Assembly (NCBI GenBank): GCA_046328715.1 | Contig: JAXLWB010000073.1 | Location: 1 to 33,976, forward strand | Direction: 5' to 3' | Length of the DNA stretch: 33,976 bases | Source: JAXLWB01 sp046328715 | Lineage (GTDB): Bacteria > Chloroflexota > Anaerolineae > Caldilineales > Caldilineaceae | Shown: piece by piece, positions 15,285 to 22,455 of the stretch | Position numbering within the stretch: the stretch's first letter is position 1 | Layout of the letters: the number at the start of each line of letters is the position of its first letter | Notes under the pieces: generated by a model | Told to the model about the DNA's origin: nothing | Database searches by the model: none | What the model saw: the letters and a program-made list of their open reading frames with translations, nothing else | Program-made: the position numbers and the translations under genes

Positions 15285-16364
15285 ATGAAAGCAGCCGTTT
15301 GTTATGAGTTTGGCAAACCGCTTGTGGTTGAAGAAGTGCAACTGGATGCGCCACAGGCAGGTGAAGTAAAAGCGAAGATTGCTGCCTGCGCCATCTGCCA
15401 TAGTGACGTGCACTGGATCCGTGGTGAATGGGGGATGGAAGTGCCCTGCGTCGCTGGCCACGAAGCGGCAGGGGTCATCACTGAGGTTGGACCGGGCGTC
15501 ACACGCGTCAAAGTTGGCGATCCGGTAGTGATCACCTTGATCCGCTCGTGTGGTCATTGCTTCTACTGCACGATTGGTCGCCCCTACAACTGCGAAGGCG
15601 ACTTTGCTTTAAATAGCGAAACTCGCCTACACACGCTAGATGGTAAGCCGATTGTGCAAGCGGTTCGGGTTGGTTCCTTCGCAGAATATGTGGTGGTTGA
15701 TCAAAGCCAGGTGGTGAAAGTCCCAGATAGCTTGCCTCTCGATCAGGCTTCGCTACTTGCCTGCGGCGTTATCACCGGCTTGGGTGCCGTGGTCAACACT
15801 GCCGAAGTGGAGACTGGCAGCAGCGTGGTCGTGATCGGTACAGGCGGGGTCGGCTTGAACAGTATTCAAGGCGCAGTACTCTCCGGCGCATCCAAGATTA
15901 TCGCCATCGATCTACTTGATCAAAAGCTCGAAGCCGCCAAACGCTTCGGGGCCACTCACATCATCAATGGACGCAACGAGGATGTGCTGGCAAAGGTACT
16001 CTCGCTGACGGAGAATCGCGGTGTCGATTACGCTTTTGTCACTGTCGGCAGCTCACGCGCTATTGTTCAGGCCAGCAACCTGGTGCGCAAGGGCGGCACG
16101 ACCGTGATCGTCGGCATGCCCAGCAACGCCGATGCCAATGTCCCGCTCAACTCCCACACTTTGACCACCGGACGCAATGTCATGGGCAGCAACATGGGCT
16201 CAACCCGCCCCTCCGTTGATATTCCCCACTTAGTAGAACTTTATCAACAAGGACGACTGAAACTGGATGAGCTGATCACCAAACGCTACACACTCGACCA
16301 GATCAACGAAGCGATCGAATCCATGGAACGAGGCGAAGCATTACGAAATGTAATTGTGTTTTAG
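15285..16364 (+). CDS. Zinc-dependent alcohol dehydrogenase (MDR superfamily)
   Basis: A 359-residue medium-chain dehydrogenase. Catalytic zinc ligands are C38 (ICHSDVH) and H59-E60 (GHEAAG). The structural zinc site C89, C92, C95, C103 is complete (SCGHCFYC...NC). The NAD(P) loop is GTGGVG (185-190), followed by an acidic residue in IAIDLLDQK, which favours NAD. The C-terminal LITKRYTLDQINEAIESMERGE is typical of the family. It oxidises an alcohol or polyol to an aldehyde or ketone; the substrate is undefined. ATG 15285 is preceded by AAAGGAG at good spacing. Its place directly before a transporter operon and divergent from an AraC gene suggests a catabolic role. Confidence 0.92.
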   Translation: MKAAVCYEFGKPLVVEEVQLDAPQAGEVKAKIAACAICHSDVHWIRGEWGMEVPCVAGHEAAGVITEVGPGVTRVKVGDPVVITLIRSCGHCFYCTIGRPYNCEGDFALNSETRLHTLDGKPIVQAVRVGSFAEYVVVDQSQVVKVPDSLPLDQASLLACGVITGLGAVVNTAEVETGSSVVVIGTGGVGLNSIQGAVLSGASKIIAIDLLDQKLEAAKRFGATHIINGRNEDVLAKVLSLTENRGVDYAFVTVGSSRAIVQASNLVRKGGTTVIVGMPSNADANVPLNSHTLTTGRNVMGSNMGSTRPSVDIPHLVELYQQGRLKLDELITKRYTLDQINEAIESMERGEALRNVIVF

Positions 16365-16372
16365 TGAAAAGT

Positions 16373-16437
16373 AGTATAGTTGAAAAGTTAAAGAGTAGTG
16401 GAATTACTTTTCAACTTTTTAACTTTTCAACTATACT
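16373..16437. repeat. Word-type intergenic palindrome D
   Basis: A perfect 20-nt inverted repeat: 16373-16392 pairs with 16418-16437, loop of 25 nt. Its words are GTTGAAAA/GTTAAAG on the left and their complements on the right. It lies between the dehydrogenase stop and the Shine-Dalgarno of the binding-protein gene. It could act as a weak Rho-independent attenuator, though AT-rich and without a T-run. Confidence 0.8.
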
Positions 16438-16491
16438 TGCCTTGTTCATTAGTACTTTCCATCTATCCAATGATTTCGAGGAGAAATTCTC

Positions 16492-18198
16492 ATGATACAA
16501 CTGCGTACGCATGGTCTGTTTTCCGCCTTGGTGGTTGCGGGTTTGTTAATGACATCCTGCGCTGCCGCCGCACCAACCGGAAATGTTCCTGCCGCAGCTC
16601 CAACCGACACCCCGGCTGCCGAGGCTGCTGCCCCAACTGGTCCTTTCACGCCAACCAACTACGAAGCACCCGATTGCAATTATGGTGGCGAGATGAAGAA
16701 GATTGAAGCAGTCGACGAGTTGACGGTCAAGTTTACGCTCTGTCAGCCTGATCCTGCCTTTTTGTCCAAGATTGCCTTTGTCAGCAACAACATTCAAGAC
16801 GCTGACTATCTCGAGGCCACCGGCGGCACTGGTGACCTGATCGAGAAGCCGAATGGCACTGGTCCTTACAAATTGTCCGAGTGGCGACGCGGCGATCAAG
16901 TGATCCTGACCCGCAACGACGAGTATTGGGGCGATAAGGCGATTGTTCCGAACTTGATCTTCCGCTGGGGCACGGAGAGCGCTCAGCGCTTGGTCGAGTT
17001 GCAGGCCGGTACGGTGGATGGCATCAGCTCGGTGGGTGCCGATGATTTTGAGACCGTCAAGAGTGACTCAAATCTGCAACTGCTTGAACTGGCCAGCAGC
17101 AATGTCTTCTATCTTGGCATGAATAACACGTACCCGCCCTTTGACAATGAAAAGGTACGTCAAGCCTTTGCGATGGCAATTGACCGCGATCGACTGGTGA
17201 AAAATTTCTATCCGCCAGCTTCCAGCGTGGCCAAGGAATTTATGCCACCTTCGATCTACGGCTATACCGGCCAGGTCGATTGGTACAAATACGATCCGGA
17301 ACAGGCCAAGAAGATCCTGACCGAAGAAGGGGTACTGCCAGGCTTCAAGACTACGATTACCTACCGTGATGTGGTGCGCGGCTATCTGCCCAGCCCCAGC
17401 ACAATTGCACAAGACCTTCAAGCACAATTGGCCGATATTGGCGTCGAAGCTGAAATTGTGGTCATGGAATCAGGTGCCTTCCTGGATGCGGCGTCCGCCG
17501 GTCAACTGGATGGCTTTCACATGCTCGGCTGGGGTGCTGACTATCCGGATGCCACCAACTTCTTGGATGTACACTTTGGCCCCGGTGCTTCTAAACAATT
17601 TGGCACCGGCTTCCAGGATATTTGGGATGTATTGAAGCAAGCTGGCACCACCGCCGATCAGGCTGCTCGTCTGCCTTTGTATTCCAAGGCGAATGAGTTG
17701 ATCAAGCAGCATGTGCCGATGATCCCGATTGCCCACGGTGGCAATGCCGATGCCTTTAAGGCCGATGTTGAAGGTGCCTACGACCCGCAAGCAGGGGCCA
17801 TTCACTTTGCATTGCTCAAACCAGGCGAACGCGATACCTTTGTTTGGATGCAGAATGCTGAGCCAATCAGCATGTTCTGTGGTGACGAGACCGACGGTGA
17901 GACCCTCGGTTTATGCGAGCAATTCGGCGAATCCTTGATGGCCTACAAGCCAGGTGGCAACGGTGCTGTAATTCCTTCGTTGGCGACTGAGTACAGCTCC
18001 AATGCCGATCTCACCGAATGGACCTTTACACTGCGTCCGGGTGTGAAGTTCCACAATGGTGCATCGCTTGACGCTAATGATGTTGTCGTCACCTTTGCGA
18101 TGCAGTGGGATGTCAAGCATCCACTCCATAAGGGCCGCAGTGGAGATTTCACCTACTTCTCCAGCCTCTTTGGACCGCTGCTCAACGCACCGAAATAA
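16492..18198 (+). CDS. ABC transporter solute-binding lipoprotein (SBP_bac_5), circularly permuted at a different point
   Basis: A 568-residue lipoprotein (MTSC, Cys23) with an Ala/Pro/Thr linker to about residue 60. The folded part begins mid-way through the usual family order with IEAVDELTVKFTL (71-83), then GTGPYKLSEWRRGD (122-135), RNDEYWGD (141-148), ELQAGTVDG (169-177), KVRQAFAMAIDR (221-232), YDPEQAKKIL (267-276), LGWGADYPD (345-353) and PMIPIAHGG (409-417). Only then, from residue 448, come the motifs that usually open the mature protein: DTFVWMQNAEPISMF, EQFGESLMAYKPGG (476-489), WTFTLRPGVKFHNGASLDAND (510-530) and HPLHKG (543-548). It ends at YFSSLFGP, which normally precedes the ESIEAVDDYTV-like strand. 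GAGGAG precedes ATG 16492. First gene of a transporter operon. Confidence 0.9.
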   Translation: MIQLRTHGLFSALVVAGLLMTSCAAAAPTGNVPAAAPTDTPAAEAAAPTGPFTPTNYEAPDCNYGGEMKKIEAVDELTVKFTLCQPDPAFLSKIAFVSNNIQDADYLEATGGTGDLIEKPNGTGPYKLSEWRRGDQVILTRNDEYWGDKAIVPNLIFRWGTESAQRLVELQAGTVDGISSVGADDFETVKSDSNLQLLELASSNVFYLGMNNTYPPFDNEKVRQAFAMAIDRDRLVKNFYPPASSVAKEFMPPSIYGYTGQVDWYKYDPEQAKKILTEEGVLPGFKTTITYRDVVRGYLPSPSTIAQDLQAQLADIGVEAEIVVMESGAFLDAASAGQLDGFHMLGWGADYPDATNFLDVHFGPGASKQFGTGFQDIWDVLKQAGTTADQAARLPLYSKANELIKQHVPMIPIAHGGNADAFKADVEGAYDPQAGAIHFALLKPGERDTFVWMQNAEPISMFCGDETDGETLGLCEQFGESLMAYKPGGNGAVIPSLATEYSSNADLTEWTFTLRPGVKFHNGASLDANDVVVTFAMQWDVKHPLHKGRSGDFTYFSSLFGPLLNAPK

Positions 18199-18199
18199 G

Positions 18200-18271
18200 G
18201 TACGAACTACGAGTTGCGAGTTGCGAATCCTGTAAGTAACTCGTAACTCGCAATTCGTAACTCGTAACTCA
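18200..18271. repeat. Word-type intergenic palindrome E
   Basis: The left side holds tandem ACGAACT-ACGAGTTGCGAGTTGCGA words (18203-18226). The right side (18239-18270) holds the complements TAACTCGTAACTCGC and TTCGTAACTCGTAACTC. Pairing is imperfect but extensive. It fills the whole gap between the binding-protein stop and the permease ATG and uses nearly the same words as palindrome C at 2539-2608. Confidence 0.75.
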
Positions 18272-18273
18272 CT

Positions 18274-19347
18274 ATGTTTCTCTACATTCTTCGCCGTATA
18301 ATTTTAGCCATACCTGTGCTATTGGGCATTCTCTTTGCCACCTTTGCGTTAGCGCGTCTGATTCCTGGTGATCCCTGTCGGGCAGCACTGGGCGAAAAGG
18401 CGACCGATGCCATCTGCAATGAGTTTATTGTCCGCTACGGGCTCGATAAGCCCATTCCTGTACAATTTGGCGTCTACCTCAATGATGTAATCCATGGCGA
18501 TTTGGGTCGTTCCTTTCGCTTGGGACAACCTGTGACTCGATTGATCGCCGAACGGATGCCTGTCACCATCGAACTGGCGTTGACAGCACTGATCTTTTCC
18601 ACGGTTTTTGGCATCTTACTTGGGATTATTTCTGCCTACTGGCGCAATTCCATGATTGACGTGGCGACGATGATCTTTGCCAATCTCGGCGTCTCGGTGC
18701 CAATTTTTGTTTTGGGTCTACTGCTTGCTTATACCTTTGCTGTGGGGCTAAAGGGTACTCCCTTTGCATTGCCCCCTTCGGGACGCTTGACTGCTGGTAT
18801 CCAGGTGAAGACATTGGCGGAAGTGTGGGGAATCCAAACCGGTGGGGTCGTCAAGGGTGTGCTGGATTTCTTGTCGCAGATGTATCTTGTCAATGGGCTG
18901 CTCACCCTGAACGGCAAGCTAGTCGGTGATGTGCTCAAACACTTGATTCTTCCGACTTTGGCGCTTGGTACAATTCCATTATCCGTGACTGCGCGCATGA
19001 CGCGCTCTAGCCTGCTTGAAGTTTTGGGGCTTGACTACATGCGTACGGCCCGCTCTAAGGGATTGAATGAACGTATGGTGATCTTTCGCCACGCCATGCG
19101 CAATGCTCTGCTCCCAGTCGTGACTGTAATCGGTTTATCCTTGGGCGGGCTTTTGGGCGGCGCAGTGTTGACTGAGTCGATCTTTGGCCTAACCGGCGTA
19201 GGACGCACCCTATCCGAAGCGATCACCGCCCGCGATTATACCGTCGTACAAGGTTTCACGCTTGTCATTGCGGTGACCTTTGTCATCGTCAACCTGATCG
19301 TAGATATCTCGTACGCTTTTCTCGACCCACGAATTCGGTACGATTGA
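18274..19347 (+). CDS. ABC transporter permease, DppB/OppB type
   Basis: A 357-residue integral membrane protein of the BPD_transp_1 family, about six membrane helices. It opens with LRRIILAIPVLLGILFATFAL and RLIPGDPC, the usual DppB N-terminal helix and loop. The EAA-type loop that contacts the ATPase is visible as DYMRTARSKGLNERMVIFRHAMRNALLP. With the next gene it would form the heterodimeric channel for the binding protein upstream. ATG 18274 follows palindrome E directly and has no Shine-Dalgarno. The stop overlaps a possible TTG of the next frame, which supports translational coupling. Confidence 0.93.
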   Translation: MFLYILRRIILAIPVLLGILFATFALARLIPGDPCRAALGEKATDAICNEFIVRYGLDKPIPVQFGVYLNDVIHGDLGRSFRLGQPVTRLIAERMPVTIELALTALIFSTVFGILLGIISAYWRNSMIDVATMIFANLGVSVPIFVLGLLLAYTFAVGLKGTPFALPPSGRLTAGIQVKTLAEVWGIQTGGVVKGVLDFLSQMYLVNGLLTLNGKLVGDVLKHLILPTLALGTIPLSVTARMTRSSLLEVLGLDYMRTARSKGLNERMVIFRHAMRNALLPVVTVIGLSLGGLLGGAVLTESIFGLTGVGRTLSEAITARDYTVVQGFTLVIAVTFVIVNLIVDISYAFLDPRIRYD

Positions 19348-19370
19348 TTCCGAACTCTCGCTTACATCAA

Positions 19371-20291
19371 ATGACTGTAACTACCTCGGACTTCCTCACC
19401 CCTATGCCACGCAGCCTGTGGCAAAATGCGCTGCGTCATCTTTTTCGCCAACGCTCTGCCATCACTGGCATGATACTATTGGGCTTTCTCGTCTTTATTG
19501 CCATTTTTGCACCTCTGCTGGCAACGCATGATCCAACCGACACCATGATCGGCCAGGAGGATGTGAAAAAGCGAGAAGCCCCCTGTATTCACTGGCTAGG
19601 TTGTGACTCAGAGAAACCGCAACACCTGTTTGGTCTGGATGGCAATGTTCGTGACCTCTACAGTCGTGTGCTCTATGGTGCACGGCTTTCCTTGCAGGTG
19701 GGCTTTGCCGCAGTCGGTTTTGCCATCGTCATTGGCACCGTTTTAGGGGCCGTTGCTGGTTATATGGGAGGCTGGACCGATAACTTCATCATGCGCTTGA
19801 TGGATGTACTGTTGGCCTTTCCTAGCCTAGTACTGACGATTGCGATTGTCACTGTGCTTGGCCCTGGCCTGATCAACACATTAATTGCTATCGGTATCGT
19901 CAGTATTCCTTCCTATGCACGCATTGTACGCGCCAGTGTACTTTCGATCAAAGAACAAGATTATGTGACAGCCGACCGAGCTATTGGCGTGCCGCCTACT
20001 CGTATTCTTTTCTCGCATATCATGCCCAATGCGCTAACACCTCTGGTCGTGCAGGCAACCCTGGGTATTGCAGGAGCTATCCTTGACGCTGCTGCGCTCT
20101 CCTTCCTTGGCCTTGGTGCCCAACCGCCGACGCCCGAATGGGGCTCCATGATCGGTGCTGAGCGCAACCAGATTTTCACAGCGCCTCACCTGATCCTCTT
20201 TCCTGGACTTGCTCTGATTCTCACTGTACTTGGCTTCAATTTGCTGGGAGATGGGCTAAGGGATGCACTGGACCCTCGACTAAATCGATAG
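19371..20291 (+). CDS. ABC transporter permease, DppC/OppC type
   Basis: A 306-residue partner permease. It has an N-terminal helix (ITGMILLGFLVFIAIFAPLL), the DppC periplasmic loop (HDPTD...HWLGCD...HLFGLDGNVRDLYSRVLYGARLSL), further helices, and the EAA loop QDYVTADRAIGVPPTRILFSHIMPNALTP. The conserved C-terminus (GLALILTVLGFNLLGDGLRDALDPRL) is complete. ATG 19371 is chosen; an in-frame TTG at 19344 overlaps the upstream stop codon and could be the coupled start. No gene for the DppD/DppF ATPases follows, so energising subunits must be shared from elsewhere. Confidence 0.93.
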   Translation: MTVTTSDFLTPMPRSLWQNALRHLFRQRSAITGMILLGFLVFIAIFAPLLATHDPTDTMIGQEDVKKREAPCIHWLGCDSEKPQHLFGLDGNVRDLYSRVLYGARLSLQVGFAAVGFAIVIGTVLGAVAGYMGGWTDNFIMRLMDVLLAFPSLVLTIAIVTVLGPGLINTLIAIGIVSIPSYARIVRASVLSIKEQDYVTADRAIGVPPTRILFSHIMPNALTPLVVQATLGIAGAILDAAALSFLGLGAQPPTPEWGSMIGAERNQIFTAPHLILFPGLALILTVLGFNLLGDGLRDALDPRLNR

Positions 20292-20301
20292 GATTTTGGC
20301 C

Positions 20302-21429
20302 ATGCCCACCATTGACTCTATCACCCTCAACAACTACCGCCTACCGCTCGATCCACTTTTTTTTGCTGCCTGGGATCCAAACCCACGCCGGAGCCATACG
20401 GTGACGCTGGTGCGGGTCCGCGCTGGCGACTTTGAAGGTGTCGGTTCGGGCGATGCCATGCTTGGCTTTGCTGGCTATGAGTCGCTCTTTCTGGGGCAGG
20501 ATCCCTTTGCCATTGAGCGCCATGTGCAACTGCTGGACAATTTACAATTCATGTATGGCCGTTGCTGGCCATTAGAAGTTGCCCTGTGGGATTTGATGGG
20601 CAAGATCAGTGGACAGCCGGTCTGGAAATTGATGGGCGGCAAGAGCAATCGACTGCGTCTTTACGCCTCAATGGGGCAACGGCGACCGATGGACGAACGT
20701 GCGACAGCAGCCAAGGAGTTGTGCGATCGGGGTTTTCCTGCGCTCAAGTTGCGCTTTTATGCCGAAACAATCCAGGAAAACCTGGCAGTCGCCCGTGCGG
20801 TGCGCGAGGCCATTGGTCCCACGATGGAACTGTTGGTGGATGCCAATCAAGGTTGGCGTATGCCCTGGGATACGCGTACCCCCTGGGAACTGAAGACTGC
20901 GCTCTATGTTGCCGACGCTCTGGCGGAACTCAACACCTTCTGGCTGGAGGAACCACTCTGGCGCACCGACTATCGAGGGTTGGCAGAGTTGCGCAAACGG
21001 GCCAAGGTACGCATAGCGGGGGGTGAGGGCAACCGTGATTTTTCCGAACATTTGGAATGTCTGCATCATAGCTCGCTCGATGTCTACCAAGCGGATGTAG
21101 TTTGGAGCACGGGACTGTTGCGCGCTCGCCAACTAGCGCAGATGGTACAATCGGCGGGGGCCATCTTTTCGCCACATACCTGGGGCGATGGGCTGGTTGT
21201 ATTGGCCAATCTACAAGTCTCAGCGGCAGTTTCAAATGCCCCATTTATTGAGTTCCCTTTTGACCCACCAGAATGGAACGATCAACGCCGCGATTACATT
21301 TTTGCCCAACCACTCCGCGCCGAGCTGAATGGTTGGATCACTCTGCCCAATGCGCCTGGGATGGGTCTAGAAATCGATTGGGCCGGGATCGAGAAGTACA
21401 AAATAGCCTCAGGAACGATACAACTGTAG
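20302..21429 (+). CDS. Mandelate racemase/muconate lactonizing enzyme family protein (probable acid-sugar dehydratase)
   Basis: A 375-residue enolase-superfamily enzyme. Metal ligands are D180 (LLVDANQGW), E216 or E217 (FWLEEPLW) and E242 (IAGGEG). The general base/acid region on the second strand reads KLR (K149, R151) where KxK is common. H292 (SPHTWGDG) is the candidate base at the seventh strand. The family abstracts a proton alpha to a carboxylate; members with a SPHxWGDG-type His are usually sugar-acid dehydratases or racemases. AGGA 8-9 nt before ATG 20302 overlaps the permease stop, so it is coupled to the transporter operon. This favours an imported carboxylate such as an aldonate or uronate; the exact substrate is unknown. 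Confidence 0.88.
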   Translation: MPTIDSITLNNYRLPLDPLFFAAWDPNPRRSHTVTLVRVRAGDFEGVGSGDAMLGFAGYESLFLGQDPFAIERHVQLLDNLQFMYGRCWPLEVALWDLMGKISGQPVWKLMGGKSNRLRLYASMGQRRPMDERATAAKELCDRGFPALKLRFYAETIQENLAVARAVREAIGPTMELLVDANQGWRMPWDTRTPWELKTALYVADALAELNTFWLEEPLWRTDYRGLAELRKRAKVRIAGGEGNRDFSEHLECLHHSSLDVYQADVVWSTGLLRARQLAQMVQSAGAIFSPHTWGDGLVVLANLQVSAAVSNAPFIEFPFDPPEWNDQRRDYIFAQPLRAELNGWITLPNAPGMGLEIDWAGIEKYKIASGTIQL

Positions 21430-21495
21430 ACAAATTAACCGTATTTGAGATTACCTAAAGCTCAACGTAATGTCCGTCTGTATAGCGAACGTGTT

Positions 21496-21670
21496 TTGTA
21501 CAGGTATTGTCTATGCTTGTACAACCTTGTACGGGTAAAATCCTCACTTTTCATCAGAACTTAACTGTAAAAAGTCTTAAGAAGGCAAAGATTGCTGTGT
21601 ATAGGACTTTTTCAGTGCAAAAATTTTCAAATTGCCCAATAATGGAAAAAAAGGTACTTGACTTGTACAA
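21496..21670. promoter_or_regulatory. Cluster of TTGTAC / TTGTACAA sites upstream of the cold-shock gene
   Basis: TTGTAC occurs at 21496-21501, 21517-21522, 21527-21532 and 21663-21668. Two of these extend to the palindrome TTGTACAA (21517-21524, 21663-21670), and the last lies between the -35 and -10 of the proposed csp promoter. Spacings of 21 and 10 bp place three sites on one face of the helix. Nothing else in the 21430-21860 interval looks coding. Confidence 0.45.
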
Positions 21671-21686
21671 CATTTGCAGATATAGT
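21658..21686 (+). promoter_or_regulatory. Sigma-70-type promoter of the cold-shock gene
   Basis: TTGACT (21658-21663), 17-nt spacer, TATAGT (21681-21686). Transcription would start near 21693, leaving a leader of about 170 nt before the start codon, as is usual for cold-shock mRNAs. Confidence 0.62.
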
Positions 21687-21862
21687 ATGAAGGCAGATTG
21701 GTAGTTTGGTATACCTTGATTATCGAGGTTGCCAAGGGACCGTTCTGGTCTTCTATTTTACTCCGCACGCCATCAGGTCGCCTCCTGATCGCTGAAGTTG
21801 GTATGGCCTTGATGTATGTGCGGTATGCAATGTGGTACCGTAGTACCGAAGGAGAGATTCTG

Positions 21863-22078
21863 ATGTCAACACGCGAAACAGGAACCGTGAAGTGGTTCAA
21901 CGATGCCAAGGGGTTTGGCTTTATTGCGCGCGACGCTGGCGGTGGGGATGTGTTTGTGCATTATTCGGCGATTACTGGCAATGGTTTCAAAAGTCTGGCT
22001 GAGGGCCAACGGGTCGAGTTTGCTGTCAACGAAGGCCCTAAAGGTTTGAATGCTGCTGATGTGAAGAAACTTTCGTAG
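21863..22078 (+). CDS. csp: Cold-shock domain protein (CspA family)
   Basis: A 71-residue single cold-shock domain. It has GTVKWFNDAKGFGFI with RNP-1 (KGFGFI, residues 16-21), then DVFVHYSAI with RNP-2 (about 29-33), and the C-terminal strand GQRVEFAV...GLNAADVKKL. It binds single-stranded RNA/DNA and acts as an RNA chaperone in the cytoplasm. The frame is open upstream to 21698, but ATG 21863 with GAAGGAG upstream gives the exact family length. The long leader and a strong terminator bracket a monocistronic unit. Confidence 0.96.
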   Translation: MSTRETGTVKWFNDAKGFGFIARDAGGGDVFVHYSAITGNGFKSLAEGQRVEFAVNEGPKGLNAADVKKLS

Positions 22079-22102
22079 CAGTTTTGTTACGAGTCTTGCC
22101 AT

Positions 22103-22158
22103 CTTCCAGGAAGGTTGTGTCGTATTAAAATTCCTCTCGGAGCGGATCTTCCTGGAAG
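22103..22158 (+). repeat. 11-nt inverted repeat in the csp 3' region
   Basis: CTTCCAGGAAG (22103-22113) is exactly complementary to CTTCCTGGAAG (22148-22158). Each arm is also almost self-palindromic, so alternative pairings exist. It lies between the csp stop and its terminator. Confidence 0.5.
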
Positions 22159-22226
22159 TGAATTGTGTTAAAATTTGTTTGTGGGCAGCATACCGTACAT
22201 GTTTGTAGGCTAAGTTTTTATGATTA

Positions 22227-22267
22227 AAGCGCTGTAGGGGTCGTCTCCCTACAGCGCTTTTTTTGTT
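22227..22267 (+). terminator. Intrinsic terminator of the csp transcript
   Basis: A perfect 14-bp stem, AAAGCGCTGTAGGG (22227-22240) with CCCTACAGCGCTTT (22248-22261), 7-nt loop, and a run of seven or more T. It lies about 150 nt after the csp stop. Confidence 0.92.
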
Positions 22268-22455
22268 CAATCCCTCTACGACGTTTCCCACCGACAAAGC
22301 TGTTTTTCGTTGGAAATGCATTAATAATATAGAAAGTCAATTGAATTTATTCTTCAGCTTTTGCTGAATATGTGATATGCTAAAGATAGGATTATATCGT
22401 ATGTTCTAATAAATGTTGATACGTTTCTGTGGTTATCTACAGCGCGGAGCAGATC
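22268..22455. other. Upstream region of the VWA protein gene
   Basis: AT-rich spacer. TTCAGC (22353-22358) and GCTGAA (22363-22368) form a 6-bp hairpin with a TTTT loop. TTGAAT at 22341 is a possible -35, but no convincing -10 is found at 16-18 nt. No coding features. Confidence 0.4.

Noticed and set aside
10025..18198. Rotated binding-protein order explained by frameshifts or pseudogenes
   Set aside because: Each reading frame is continuous from lipobox to stop, with all family motifs present once. Decay would lose motifs rather than reorder them.
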